Counted from the first letter of the stretch, positions 24,286-37,510 are shown. The stretch is 64,000 nucleotides of DNA from JAWVFM01 sp038237625 (GCA_038237625.1 JBBRYM010000012.1:1-64000); one strand, 5' to 3'. Translations and numbers: made by a program. The notes: generated by a model not told the origin, from the letters alone.

Positions 24286-25938
24286 GTGGGCGGGCTTCGG
24301 ATCTGGCTGTGCGGCGGGTTGCGCGTCGAAGTCGATGGGGTGCGGGTCGACGATCGCCTCACCCGCCGCAAGTCTCGGGAGCTCTTGGCCCTCATGGTCG
24401 ACGGCGCGCGTCCCATGCGCCGGGAGGAGCTCATCGAGCTCCTGTGGCCTGGCGAGCCTTCCGGCGCTCGCGAGGCAGCGCTTCGCCAGCTGCTTACCGA
24501 GGTTCGTAGCTGCATCGGCGCCGAAGCGGTCGAGGGGCGCGACCCGATCGCGCTGGCGCTTCCCGACGAGACCTGGGTGGACGTCCAGGTGGCGGAGCGA
24601 CAGGCGCAGGCCGCGCGAGAGGCGTTTGCGGCCCGCCGTCCAGATGACGCGGGCGAGCTCGCGGCGGAGGCGGTCGACCTCGTCGCTTCCGGTTTCTGGA
24701 CCGGCGAAGAGTCGGACTGGGCAGATCAGCGCTCCCGCGAGCTGGAGGAGCTGCGGATCGGGACTCTCGAGCTCTTGGCGTCAGCCCGGTTGGGGCAGCC
24801 GAACCGGGAAGGCGAGGCAGAGGCTGCGGCCAGGCAGCTCGTGGAGCTCGCGCCGCTTCGGGAGGCGGGTTATTCACTTCTCATGCGAGCTCAGGCCGCG
24901 ATGGGCAACGTCGCCGAGGCCGTGCGGACATATGAGCGGCTGCGGAGCGTTCTGCGTGAGGAGCTGGGCACCACGCCCAGCGTCAAGATGGGCGCCCTGC
25001 ACATGTGGGTCCTCGCGCAGACGGATTCGAGCGGGCCCGACACGGAGACAGAGCCCGCGACCGGCTACGCCCGCCGCGAGGACGGCCTGAAGATCGCCTA
25101 TCAGGTGATGGGCGACGCGGCGGTTGACCTCGTGATCGTGCCGGGATTCATGTCCCATCTCGACCTGCAGTGGGCCGACCCCGCCTATCGGCGTTTCCTT
25201 CGCGCCCTCGCGGCGTTTGCCCGTGTCATCACGCTCGACAAGTCGGGCACTGGGACCTCGGATCCGATTGACGGGGCGCTGTCGCTCGAGGAGTGGGCGA
25301 AGGACCTCGACCCCGTGCTCGACGCCGTGGGCTCACGCGGGGCGGTTTTGCTCGGCGCCTCGGAAGCCGGGCCGGTGACGATTCGCTACGGCCAAGACCG
25401 GCCGAAGCGAGTGAGGGGCTTGATCCTTTACGGAGCCCTCGCCAAGGTCCTCCCGGAGCCGGGGTACCTCTGGGAGCAAAAGGAAAGGATCGGCGCGGCG
25501 TTCGCGCGGTTCGCAGAGGTAGAGCTCAGCTGGGGAGAGGGTGGGATGACGGAGTTCCTCACGCCAGGGCTCGCCGGCAACGAGGCGCAGCGGCGGGCCT
25601 GGGCGGTCTTCGAGCGCTCCACCGGCTCGCCCGCGAGCGTCGAGCGAAGGTTGCAAGCGGTCCTGGAGACCGACGTTCGTGATCTCCTGCCGCAGGTCAG
25701 CCTTCCGACGCTCGTTCTGCACCGAGAGGGCGACCGGATGGTCCTGCCCTGCTACGGACATTTCCTTGCCGAGCACATCCCTGGAGCTCGGCTGATCGAG
25801 CTGCCCGGGTCGTGCCACCCTCCGTACCTCGGAAGTCCGGAAGAGGTGGAGAGCCTGATCGCCGCCGTCAGGGATTTCGTGACCGAACACGCCCGAGGAG
25901 CCGACTCGGCGACTGGAACGTCCGTGGAACGCTTCTGA
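24286..25938 (+). CDS. SARP-like (wHTH-BTAD) regulator fused to an alpha/beta hydrolase
   Basis: A 550-residue fusion. Residues about 4-78 are an OmpR/PhoB-type winged helix (RKSRELLALMV, LLWPGE, LRQLLTEVRSCIG). About 95-245 is the bacterial transcriptional activator domain, a TPR-like bundle (REAGYSLLMRAQAAMGN, ERLRSVLREELGTTPS). About 260-540 is an alpha/beta hydrolase of the type usually attached to class III cyclases: IAYQVMGD, GFMSHLDLQW, DKSGTGTSD, the nucleophile region GASEAG with S359, and a late His in SCHPPYLG. The second elbow Gly is Ala. Ligand sensing or hydrolysis controlling transcription is inferred. Leaderless start at GTG 24286 is likely. The glycosyltransferase follows 10 bases later. 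Confidence 0.82.
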   Translation: MGGLRIWLCGGLRVEVDGVRVDDRLTRRKSRELLALMVDGARPMRREELIELLWPGEPSGAREAALRQLLTEVRSCIGAEAVEGRDPIALALPDETWVDVQVAERQAQAAREAFAARRPDDAGELAAEAVDLVASGFWTGEESDWADQRSRELEELRIGTLELLASARLGQPNREGEAEAAARQLVELAPLREAGYSLLMRAQAAMGNVAEAVRTYERLRSVLREELGTTPSVKMGALHMWVLAQTDSSGPDTETEPATGYARREDGLKIAYQVMGDAAVDLVIVPGFMSHLDLQWADPAYRRFLRALAAFARVITLDKSGTGTSDPIDGALSLEEWAKDLDPVLDAVGSRGAVLLGASEAGPVTIRYGQDRPKRVRGLILYGALAKVLPEPGYLWEQKERIGAAFARFAEVELSWGEGGMTEFLTPGLAGNEAQRRAWAVFERSTGSPASVERRLQAVLETDVRDLLPQVSLPTLVLHREGDRMVLPCYGHFLAEHIPGARLIELPGSCHPPYLGSPEEVESLIAAVRDFVTEHARGADSATGTSVERF

Positions 25939-25948
25939 TCCAGAGTCC

Positions 25949-27244
25949 TTGCGGATGCGCATCCTTCAATCACTGATCGCCTTCAGCGGCAACGCCCCGC
26001 CGCAGCTCGCCGTGATGCGCCGGCTTGTCGAGGAGGGCCACGAGGTCCGGGCGCTGGCGCACGAGGCCGCGCGGGAGCGAATCGAGGCCACGGGCGCCGA
26101 GCTCGTCCCCTTCCGCCGGACCTTCCCCGACATGGATCTGGGCAAGCCCGAGACCGATCCCGTGAAGGACTGGGCCGCCAAAACACCCCTTGGCGCCGCC
26201 GCGAGAATGCGCGACCGCGGTATCGTCGCTCCGATGGCGGATGCCGCCGCCGAGGCGGCCGAGCTGATCGCTTCCTGGGCACCCGACGTGGTGCTGCTGG
26301 ATTGGCTGCTCCTCGGCGTGGCGGTTGCCGCCGAAGCTGCGGAGACGCCGGCGATGGTCCTGGTCCACTGTCCATACCCCGTCCCCGCCCGGGGCGCGCC
26401 CCCGCTGGGAAGCGGCCTGAGGCCAGCCGCCGGCATCCCGGGGCGACTTCGTGAGGCCGTTGCTCGATCGGTGACGGAGCGCTTCTACCGGCCGGTCACT
26501 CGGCGCCTGAACCAAATCCGCGAGCCCCTCAACCTGCCGCCGGTTCGCCGTTGGGGAGACCAGCTTCTGAGCTGCGAGCGTGTCTTCGTCCTCACCGCGC
26601 CCGAGCTCGACTTCGCAAGCCGTGCAGATCTACCGCCGAATGTCGAATTCGCGGGGCCGGCCTTCGAGCCCTTCACCGAGGAGTGGCGCTCTCCCTGGCA
26701 CGCGGAGAACATCGATCCGCTTGTTGTCCTCAGCTTCAGCACGAGCTACATGGATCAGGGCGACCTCGCCCAACGCGCCCTCGACGCGGCTGAAGGCCTG
26801 GACGCCCGCGTGCTCTTGACGACCGGGCCGGCGCTCGATGCCTCGCAGCTGCGCGTGCCCGGCAATGCCCGAGTCGCCAGGTTCGTTCCCCACGGATCTG
26901 TCCTTCCCCACGCTGCGCTGGTGGTCACACACGCGGGCTGGGGAACGGTCAATGCCTCCCTGGCCGCGGGGGTGCCACTTGTCTGCATCCCCGACGGCCG
27001 CGACCAGCCCGACAACGCCGCGCGTGTCGTCGATGCTCGGGCCGGTGTCGCGCTTCGCCGGGATGCACCGGTCGATGTCCTCCGGGCGGCAATCGCCCGC
27101 GTCCTCGGCGACCAGTCGATACGGGCCGGCGCATCCAGGATGCGGGAGGCGCTCGCCCGGCGTGACGGGGCAACGACAGTCGCCGAGGCCGTCGCCCGGA
27201 TCGAAGCAGCTCCCGCCGCGCGCGCTGGGTCCGCCTCGGCCTAG
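25949..27244 (+). CDS. GT1-type glycosyltransferase (UGT/MGT-like)
   Basis: A 431-residue GT-B glycosyltransferase of the family that glycosylates small molecules such as macrolides, lipids and flavonoids. The N-terminal acceptor domain opens with RILQSLIAFSGNAPPQLAV. The C-terminal donor site has VVTHAGWGTVNASLAAGVPL and the DGRDQPDNAARV segment, matching the family's nucleotide-sugar signature. A TTG at 25949 or ATG at 25955 can serve as start. It lies 10 bases after the SARP-hydrolase gene, so probable co-regulation. Acceptor and sugar cannot be predicted. Its stop shares CTAG with radA. Confidence 0.85.
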   Translation: MRMRILQSLIAFSGNAPPQLAVMRRLVEEGHEVRALAHEAARERIEATGAELVPFRRTFPDMDLGKPETDPVKDWAAKTPLGAAARMRDRGIVAPMADAAAEAAELIASWAPDVVLLDWLLLGVAVAAEAAETPAMVLVHCPYPVPARGAPPLGSGLRPAAGIPGRLREAVARSVTERFYRPVTRRLNQIREPLNLPPVRRWGDQLLSCERVFVLTAPELDFASRADLPPNVEFAGPAFEPFTEEWRSPWHAENIDPLVVLSFSTSYMDQGDLAQRALDAAEGLDARVLLTTGPALDASQLRVPGNARVARFVPHGSVLPHAALVVTHAGWGTVNASLAAGVPLVCIPDGRDQPDNAARVVDARAGVALRRDAPVDVLRAAIARVLGDQSIRAGASRMREALARRDGATTVAEAVARIEAAPAARAGSASA

Positions 27245-28617
27245 GCAGCCCGGCGGGACCGCGCGGTCCGGCTTCCGCCGAGGGCTTCACGCAGCGTGGC
27301 GGCGGGCGCGAGCCCGCGAAGGCTCTCTCCCGCCTGGGGCGCCACCACGGGGCCGAGCCCGAACTTCAGCGCCTCGGCGACCCGCCGGTCGGCATGGGCG
27401 ACGTGGCGAAGCTCCCCGGTGAGGCCGACCTCTCCGAAGCACGCAAGCGGCCGCCCCGACTCGTCGGCCAAGGCCTCTCCGCGGTGAGCCGAGGCGAGCG
27501 CGAGGGCGACCGCCAGGTCCGCTCCGGGCTCGTCGACCCGAACTCCGCCGACCACGTTGACAAAGACGTCTGCCGATCCGAGCGAAACGCCGCAATGGCG
27601 GGAGAGGACCGCGAGGACCATGGCCAAGCGGTTGCGATCGATCCCCGTCGCGACACGCCTCGCCGGCACGATCTCGGTTGGTGCCACCAGAGCCTGAACC
27701 TCGACCAGGATCGGGCGGCTGCCCTCCATCGAGGCGAGAACGACCGACCCCGGCGCGCTCGTCGCTTCGCCGACGAAGCGGGCCGAGGGGTCGGCGACCT
27801 CCACGAGGCCGCCCTCCCGCATCTCGAAGACACCAACCTCGCTGGTTGCGCCAAAGCGGTTCTTGAGCGCACGGACAGTGCGGTAGCTGCGCTCCTGCTC
27901 GCCCTCGAAGAAGAGCACGGCGTCGACGAGGTGCTCGAGCACACGTGGGCCGGCGACGGCACCCTCCTTGGTGACGTGGCCGACCAGGATCGTCGCGATG
28001 TCCAGGCGCTTGGCGAGCTCCATGACCGCTGCCGCGCACTCGCGCACTTGGCCCACGGAACCTGGAGCGCCCGTCATCGCCTCGGCGTGCAGCGTCTGCA
28101 CCGAGTCGATCACGCATACGTCGGGACGCTCGGCTTCGAGAGTGGCGAGAACCGCCTCGAGTGACGTCTCAGCGACTGCCGGGACGCCAAGGGCGGAAGC
28201 TCCGAGGCGTTCGGCCCGCAGCTTCACCTGGGCGACCGACTCCTCGCCGGAGACGTACAGGACCTTGGCACCCGCAGCGTGGAGGTTTCCGAGCGCCATG
28301 CCCGTGAGGGTCGACTTGCCGATCCCAGGCGCGCCGCCAAGGAGAACCAGAGAGCCGGGGACGAGGCCGCCGCCGAGCACGCGGTCGAGCTCGGCGATGC
28401 CGGTCAGGCGGCGGTCGACCTTCGGGGCGGAGACGTCGCGTAGCGGCGTGGGGCGCGCAGGCGCAGCTCGGCGGCTCCGCCCGCCCGCCGCCCGCGTGGA
28501 GCGCTCCTCGGGCGCCTCGACAAGCGTGTTCCACTCGCCGCAGCCCGAGCAGCGGCCCGACCACGCCAGCGAGGCGTGGCCGCATTCCTGGCAGACGTAT
28601 CGCGATGGCTTGGCCAA
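27241..28617 (-). CDS. radA: DNA repair protein RadA
   Basis: A 458-residue RecA-like ATPase that promotes branch migration during recombination. It has the N-terminal zinc finger (C9, C12, C23, C26), Walker A GGAPGIGKST at 94-103, the RadA-specific KNRFG motif near 250, and a C-terminal Lon-protease-like domain (about 290-445). ATG 28617. It follows clpC (after the flippase gene) as in Bacillus. It is convergent with the glycosyltransferase; the four bases CTAG at 27241-27244 serve both stop codons. Confidence 0.95.
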   Translation of the reverse strand: MAKPSRYVCQECGHASLAWSGRCSGCGEWNTLVEAPEERSTRAAGGRSRRAAPARPTPLRDVSAPKVDRRLTGIAELDRVLGGGLVPGSLVLLGGAPGIGKSTLTGMALGNLHAAGAKVLYVSGEESVAQVKLRAERLGASALGVPAVAETSLEAVLATLEAERPDVCVIDSVQTLHAEAMTGAPGSVGQVRECAAAVMELAKRLDIATILVGHVTKEGAVAGPRVLEHLVDAVLFFEGEQERSYRTVRALKNRFGATSEVGVFEMREGGLVEVADPSARFVGEATSAPGSVVLASMEGSRPILVEVQALVAPTEIVPARRVATGIDRNRLAMVLAVLSRHCGVSLGSADVFVNVVGGVRVDEPGADLAVALALASAHRGEALADESGRPLACFGEVGLTGELRHVAHADRRVAEALKFGLGPVVAPQAGESLRGLAPAATLREALGGSRTARSRRAA

Positions 28618-28758
28618 GGCAATGAGAGTAAGAACCCGCCTGGACGCTACGCCCCCCCGTCCCCGCGATGGACGCGAAACGCAACCATAGGTAGCGGATC
28701 TCGTCCATCGCCAAACGCCGCAGGCGAGGGGAGTGCGTCAAATGACGCTGGGCTGGCG

Positions 28759-30288
28759 TTAGGCCGGGAGCCCCGCCGTGCTCTCGGAAAATGAATCGGC
28801 CTGGGACCTGGCTCGTCGCAGGTAGCCGGCGATCTCAGCCAGCAGCCCCCGCTCGAAGTAGACGGTGGCGGCCAGGGTGATCACGAGATAGACCGCGAAC
28901 TCCGTGACTGCAAGGGCGAACGTGCGGTCGCCTGAGTACGCCAAGCGGAGCAACAACACGGCCCCAACACCCGGGAGCGTGGGAGCAATCCCCCTGAACA
29001 GATGGGCGATGGGCCGGAACTCGGGAAAGAGCCGGCGCAGGTAGTACGCCCGCAGCATTATTTGAACGCCGGTGTTGACGCTCATACCGACCAAGTAGCC
29101 GGTCAGGCCGAAAAGGATCATGCAGGGGGCGGTCACCAGCGCAAAGGTCACGAGGGCGACGATCCCGCTCACCGCCACGGGGCGCGTATCGCCGACGGCC
29201 TGGTTGAAGAGATTCCAGCTCACCCCGATCTGATTGAGTCCCACGAGCAGCCCGATCGTTTGCAGCAGCGCCACGGCCGGCTCCCATTTCGTTCCGAGAA
29301 CGAAGTCCACCAGGTCGGGAGCGAACAGCGCCATGCCCGCCCCGAACGGCAGGCCCCACAGGATGACCAGGCGGTTGGACTTGCTGAACGTCTCGAAGAG
29401 CGTCTCGCGGCGATCCTTCACGGCGCAGACCGCCGGATAGATCGTGCGGCCGATGACGTCGTCCACGCGCTGGCCGTAAACCGCGAGCGATGACGCCAGG
29501 GCGATGGCGCCGATACCCGCGAGCCCGACTGTGTAGTTGCCGATCATGAGCGTCCCCTGGACGATGAGCATGCCGCTGCCGCCCGCGAGCAGCAGCGGCC
29601 AGGAGAACCCGACGTACTCGCGAAGCGTGCCCCGATCGATCCGCAGCGCCAGCCGGTACGGACAGGCGATCAGCGCGACAATCGCCGCCGTCCAGCTGCC
29701 CACCAACATTCCGATGACCAGGCTCCAATAGCCGGCGCCCGCGATCGCCAGGCCGAGGGTCACCGCCATGCTGAGCACGGGATTGATCGCCTCCAGCACC
29801 CTTTGCCGCACGAATTGCATACGGCGATAGAAGATCCAGAAGGGGGCCTGCACACCCGTCGCGAGCAGCGCGAGGGCCAGGACCAGGCTCGGCAACAGGA
29901 TCTCGGAGCGTCCGTAGGCAAGCGCGTAAAGGGGCAGCAGCACTGCGATGACCACGCAGAAGAGAGTCGTGTAGACCAGCTCGAGCGTAAATGCCTTCTG
30001 GAAAGCGAACTCCTGGTCTGGCTCGTCCTGCTGGATGTACTTGTCCGAGATGCCGACCTGCTTCAAGAACGACAGAGTTATGAGCGTGCTCAGGACGAGG
30101 CCCCACGTTCCGTATTCCTCTCTCGTCAGGAAAGCCGCGATCGCGAACCGCTGCAGAAGGCCGATCGCTGCGAAGCCGATCTGGAAACCGGAATTGACGA
30201 TGACTCCGCGTGCGGTGCGCTCCCGGAGGTTCTCGTCTCCGTCCAGCTGCATCGAGGGTTCCGGGACGATGTCCATCCCGCCCTGCAC
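28759..30288 (-). CDS. Polysaccharide flippase (MOP superfamily, Wzx-like)
   Basis: A 509-residue membrane protein with 12-14 hydrophobic segments, of the oligosaccharide flippase family that moves lipid-linked sugars across the membrane. Visible features are the amphipathic N-terminus before LRERTARGVIVNSGFQIGF, the charged loop EEYGTWGL and paired helices throughout. The start is uncertain: GTG 30288, ATG 30276 and a later Met are all in frame. It is inserted between clpC and radA, which are normally adjacent. It may act with wecB or with the glycosyltransferase at 25.9 kb, but no polymer locus surrounds it. Confidence 0.85.
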   Translation of the reverse strand: MQGGMDIVPEPSMQLDGDENLRERTARGVIVNSGFQIGFAAIGLLQRFAIAAFLTREEYGTWGLVLSTLITLSFLKQVGISDKYIQQDEPDQEFAFQKAFTLELVYTTLFCVVIAVLLPLYALAYGRSEILLPSLVLALALLATGVQAPFWIFYRRMQFVRQRVLEAINPVLSMAVTLGLAIAGAGYWSLVIGMLVGSWTAAIVALIACPYRLALRIDRGTLREYVGFSWPLLLAGGSGMLIVQGTLMIGNYTVGLAGIGAIALASSLAVYGQRVDDVIGRTIYPAVCAVKDRRETLFETFSKSNRLVILWGLPFGAGMALFAPDLVDFVLGTKWEPAVALLQTIGLLVGLNQIGVSWNLFNQAVGDTRPVAVSGIVALVTFALVTAPCMILFGLTGYLVGMSVNTGVQIMLRAYYLRRLFPEFRPIAHLFRGIAPTLPGVGAVLLLRLAYSGDRTFALAVTEFAVYLVITLAATVYFERGLLAEIAGYLRRARSQADSFSESTAGLPA

Positions 30289-30371
30289 CGCCTCGATCGG
30301 CAGGATCGCCTCGATCTCGACGTCCGCAAGGCCTTCTTCGGGCCCCCGCCGCCCGGGGCGTGAGAACGTGA

Positions 30372-32948
<2,577 letters not shown>

Positions 32949-33069
32949 TGATTACCTACTTGCCTTCTCCGCCTCGAGGGACGCGCGCTCGCCGGCTGCC
33001 TCATCCCCTGTTTCGGCTTCTGGGTGCCGACGGATTAGACCTCCGGTTCTTCGACTACGGCGAGGCCAA

Positions 33070-33100
33070 AGTATATCGGTGGCCTTCGGCGGCCTTTCAG
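33070..33100 (-). promoter_or_regulatory. Possible clpC promoter
   Basis: In the 205-base gap upstream of clpC, TATACT (33075-33070 on the minus strand) is a good -10 box. CTGAAA (33100-33095) is a possible -35 with a long 19-base spacer. The leader would be about 115 bases. No HrcA or CtsR operator was seen. Confidence 0.35.
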
Positions 33101-33125
33101 GCATGGCGCCTGCGTGGCGGTCGCG

Positions 33126-33142
33126 TCCCGCAAGCTGCGGGA
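33126..33142. terminator. Short hairpin after the FHA gene
   Basis: TCCCGCA-AGC-TGCGGGA, a 7-bp GC-rich stem with a 3-base loop, lies 12 bases downstream of the FHA stop on the minus strand and upstream of the clpC promoter region. No U tract, as is usual in this GC range. Confidence 0.5.
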
Positions 33143-33153
33143 AAGCTGGCGCT

Positions 33154-33542
33154 CTAGACGGCCGGACGGGGGTTGATCTCGGTGGCGGCGCTGATCTGAA
33201 ACGGCGCGTGGAAGCGCACGGGGGTCTCGCCAAATCGCAACTCGTCGCCGTCGATCAGCCGGCGCCGCCCCGCCACGAGCTCCCCATTGACGAAGCTCCC
33301 GTTCTGGGAAAGGCCCTCGTCGATCAAGATCCAGTCGTCGCCGAGATGCTCGAGCGTGGCGTGCACCGTGGAAACCCCGCCGTCCCATGCGAGCGGCACG
33401 TCTGAAGCCATTCCGCGGCCGATCGTCACGCGAGTCCATGAGTCGAGCAGGGAGAGCACGCGCTCCGCCCCGGCCGCGTCGCTGTAGAGGAGGTAGGGAT
33501 CGCCCTGCCTTCGCGCCCCTGCCACCTGCGCAGACTCCTCGC

Positions 33543-33546
<4 letters not shown>
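33154..33546 (-). CDS. FHA-domain protein
   Basis: A 130-residue protein that is almost entirely one forkhead-associated domain, which binds phosphothreonine peptides. Key residues are visible: VTIGRGMASDVPL (GR turn), STVHATLEH (S-x2-H), and LIDEGLSQNGSFVNGELV (NG-x2-VNG). The frame is open to 33960 but that part overlaps lysS; the GTG 33546 start overlaps the lysS stop (GTGA). A Ser/Thr kinase partner is expected but none is encoded here. It may link phosphorylation signals to the lysS-clpC block. Confidence 0.85.
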
Positions 33547-35012
<1,466 letters not shown>

Positions 35013-35051
35013 GCCCGCGACCCTATCGGCAAGCGCCCGGGGCGCCTTGGC

Positions 35052-35546
35052 TCAGGCAGTCTCGATCTTGGTGATCTTGAGCTTCTTCTTCGGCCCACGA
35101 GGGACGTCGACCGTAACGATGTCGCCGCGCTTGTTGCCGAGCAGAGCCCTGCCGATCGGGGACTCGTTGGAGAGCTTCTGCTCGGCGGGGTTGGCCTCTG
35201 TGCTGCCGACGATCTGGAACTTCCGCGACTCGCCCGACTTCTGGTCCTTGACGTGGACGACTGCGCCCACGGATACGACGTCCGTGTCGACGTGCGACTC
35301 GTCGATGACCGTGGCACGCCGCAGGCGCTCCTCGAGGTGGGAGATCCGCTGCTCGAGCATCGCCTGCTCGTTCTTGGCATCGTCGTACTCGGAGTTCTCG
35401 GAGATGTCACCGAACTCCCGTGCTTCCTTGATGCGGGTCGCGACATCGCGCCGCTTCTCGGTCGACAGGTACTCGATCTCCTCGCGGAGCTTCTGCAGCC
35501 CTTCTTGGGTGATCAACGATTCGCGCGCCACTTGCGGAAACCTCAT
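35052..35546 (-). CDS. greA: Transcription elongation factor GreA
   Basis: A 164-residue factor that rescues backtracked RNA polymerase by stimulating transcript cleavage. The N-terminal coiled coil (about 10-80) carries the acidic tip residues in GDISENSEYDDAKNEQ. The C-terminal FKBP-like domain includes VHVKDQKSGESRKFQIVGS and SNESPIGRALLG. The frame is open to 35612, but ATG 35546 gives the family length (about 158-165). It sits between dusB and lysS. Confidence 0.94.
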   Translation of the reverse strand: MRFPQVARESLITQEGLQKLREEIEYLSTEKRRDVATRIKEAREFGDISENSEYDDAKNEQAMLEQRISHLEERLRRATVIDESHVDTDVVSVGAVVHVKDQKSGESRKFQIVGSTEANPAEQKLSNESPIGRALLGNKRGDIVTVDVPRGPKKKLKITKIETA

Positions 35547-35690
35547 TCCTCGGTCGACCGGCGAGAAGCCCGACGACACACACTTACGAACAAAACGCCC
35601 GAGGCGGGGCACCGTCAGGCGCTCACCGGATCGGGCAGGGCGCGCGATTATAGCGACGGGGTGTGCCGCGAAACGTGGCGTCAGACCCCA

Positions 35691-35760
35691 TGGGCAAACG
35701 TGTGGTCAGACTCCTTGTGATCGCGCGCTTTCAGGCCGCGAAAGCCGGGGGTCTGACCCC
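35691..35760. repeat. Palindromic TCAGACCCC / GGGGTCTGA elements at the dusB 3' end
   Basis: TCAGACCCC at 35691-35699 and GGGGTCTGA at 35748-35756 form a 9-bp inverted repeat. The second copy is itself part of GGGGTCTGACCCC (35748-35760), and GGTCAGACTCC at 35704-35714 is a near copy. The right element encodes the last codons of dusB. The motif resembles short dispersed palindromes seen in many genomes; copy number outside the window is unknown. Confidence 0.5.
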
Positions 35761-36738
35761 GGCGTCGGCGACATCGCAAAGGGCGTCACGAACGTCGTCG
35801 AGCGTTGGCATCCGCATGAACGCGTCGGCGCGTCGCCCTCGCAGCCCGAGACCCGCGAGATAGGGCGGGTAGAGCTTGCGGAGGTTGCGCGCAGCGCGCT
35901 CTGGGCCCCAGTGCTCCTCGGCGCGGTCGATGAGCCAGAGAAGCTCCTCGACCACTTCCTCGGGGGCAGGGTGCTCCTGCCGCTCGCCTGTCAGCTCGGC
36001 GAAGATCCAGGGATTGCCGAGGGCGCCGCGAGCGAGCATCACCGCCGCGGCGCCCGAGCGCTCGTACGCTTCGCGCGCCCGTTCGGCCGTCGCGAGGCCG
36101 CCGGAGATGATCATCGGGACCTCGAGACGGCCGGCGAGCTCATAGGCAAGGTCGTAGTCGGGCCGCCCGCTGTGATGCGCCTTTGCGGATCGCGGGTGAA
36201 AGGCGATCGCGGCTACTCCCGCCTCGGCCGTCAGTCGCAGGGCGAGATCGAACCCGGAGCGCTCGCCGGCGCGGACACCCGAGCGAAGCTTCACGGTGAC
36301 GGGGCGCCCGTCCGCCCCCTCCCCCGCCGCCTTTGCCAGGGCGATCGCCAGGTCGGGTTGCTCGAGGAGGGCGGCGCCTGCACCGGTCTTGAAGATTTTG
36401 GGCACCGGGCAGCCCATATTGAGATCGATCACGTCCGCGCCGGCCCCCACCGCCGCTGCTGCTGCCTCACGGAGAGCGCCCGGGTCGGGGCCGAACAGCT
36501 GCACCGAGACGGGGTGCTCGTCGGGGTGGATGCGAAGCATCTCGGTGCGGGTTCGATGGTTGCCGCGCTGGATGGCGATGCTCGAGACCATCTCGGAGAC
36601 CGCGAGGCCGGCGCCGTACCGCCGGGCCTGGAGGCGAACGAACCAGTTGCCGATGCCGGCCAGCGGCGCGAGCAGGATGCGGTTGGCGATCTCGACGTCG
36701 CCGATGCGGAAGGGGGATGTGAGCGGGGGCTTATGCAT
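35731..36738 (-). CDS. dusB: tRNA-dihydrouridine synthase (DusB family)
   Basis: A 335-residue flavoenzyme that reduces uridine to dihydrouridine in tRNA D loops. The FMN-binding TIM barrel starts with LLAPLAGIGNWFVR. The catalytic Cys is C110 in NMGCPVPKIFKTGAGAALL. Phosphate-binding ISGGLATAER and MLARGALGNPWIF follow. The last residues (GVRPPAFAA) are encoded by the GGGGTCTGACC palindrome, so the tail may have been altered. Its ATG overlaps the coaX 3' end by eight bases. Confidence 0.93.
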   Translation of the reverse strand: MHKPPLTSPFRIGDVEIANRILLAPLAGIGNWFVRLQARRYGAGLAVSEMVSSIAIQRGNHRTRTEMLRIHPDEHPVSVQLFGPDPGALREAAAAAVGAGADVIDLNMGCPVPKIFKTGAGAALLEQPDLAIALAKAAGEGADGRPVTVKLRSGVRAGERSGFDLALRLTAEAGVAAIAFHPRSAKAHHSGRPDYDLAYELAGRLEVPMIISGGLATAERAREAYERSGAAAVMLARGALGNPWIFAELTGERQEHPAPEEVVEELLWLIDRAEEHWGPERAARNLRKLYPPYLAGLGLRGRRADAFMRMPTLDDVRDALCDVADAGVRPPAFAA

Positions 36739-37510
36739 TCCGATCCCAGATGAGCTTCAACCCGGTGAGCGTCAACAGATCGTCCACCTCGTTCACCATC
36801 TCGCAGTAGGGGACGATCGCCCCCGCGTGACCGCCGGTCGCGATGAAGCTGGTGTCCTCACCCAGCTCGCGCTGCACCCGGCGGGCGATCGCGTCCACGG
36901 CCCCGGCGAAGCCGTAGATGATGCCCGATTGCAGGCTCTGCGCCGTGTTGCGCCCGATCACGCTACCCGGCTCGCCGAGCGGCTCGCCCAGCTCGATCGG
37001 CGGCAGTTTGGCGGCGCGGTCCGCGAGCGCCTCCATCGAAATCGAGACTCCGGGGCCAATCACGCCTCCCAGGTATTCGCCGTCGGCCGAGACCGCGTCG
37101 AACGTGATCGCGGTGCCGAAGTCGACGACGGCGCACGCGTCGCCGAATCGGTCGTAGGCGGCGACGGCGTTGACCAGGCGATCTGCGCCCAGCTCGAGGG
37201 GGTTGTCGAGGCGGATGGGCATGCCGGTTCGTAGGCCAGGCCCCACGATCAGGCACTCCCCGGCGCCGACATAGCGTTCGCACATCGACGCATATCCGGG
37301 CGTGAGCTGCGGGACGACCGACGAGACGATGGCCGCATCCATCTCGGCCAGCTTGCGGTCTCCCAGGCCGAGGAGGCCGGCGTTTTGCACGGCCAGCTCG
37401 TCCGCGGTCGCCTCGGACTCGGTCGTAAAGCGCCAGTGCTCGACAAGCTCGTCGCCGTCGAAAACGCCGGCGTGGGTCTGGGTGTTGCCAACGTCGATCG
37501 CCAGAAGCAT
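36731..37510 (-). CDS. coaX: Type III pantothenate kinase
   Basis: A 259-residue ASKHA-fold kinase for the first step of coenzyme A synthesis. Motifs: MLLAIDVGNTQTHAGVFDG at the start (phosphate 1), SSVVPQLT near 66, GADRLVNAVAAYDRFG near 106-121 and VVDFGTAITFDAV near 126-138 (phosphate 2). The frame is open to 37579, but ATG 37510 begins exactly at the conserved strand. It is divergent from the GST-like gene with only 27 bases between starts. Confidence 0.95.
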   Translation of the reverse strand: MLLAIDVGNTQTHAGVFDGDELVEHWRFTTESEATADELAVQNAGLLGLGDRKLAEMDAAIVSSVVPQLTPGYASMCERYVGAGECLIVGPGLRTGMPIRLDNPLELGADRLVNAVAAYDRFGDACAVVDFGTAITFDAVSADGEYLGGVIGPGVSISMEALADRAAKLPPIELGEPLGEPGSVIGRNTAQSLQSGIIYGFAGAVDAIARRVQRELGEDTSFIATGGHAGAIVPYCEMVNEVDDLLTLTGLKLIWDRNA

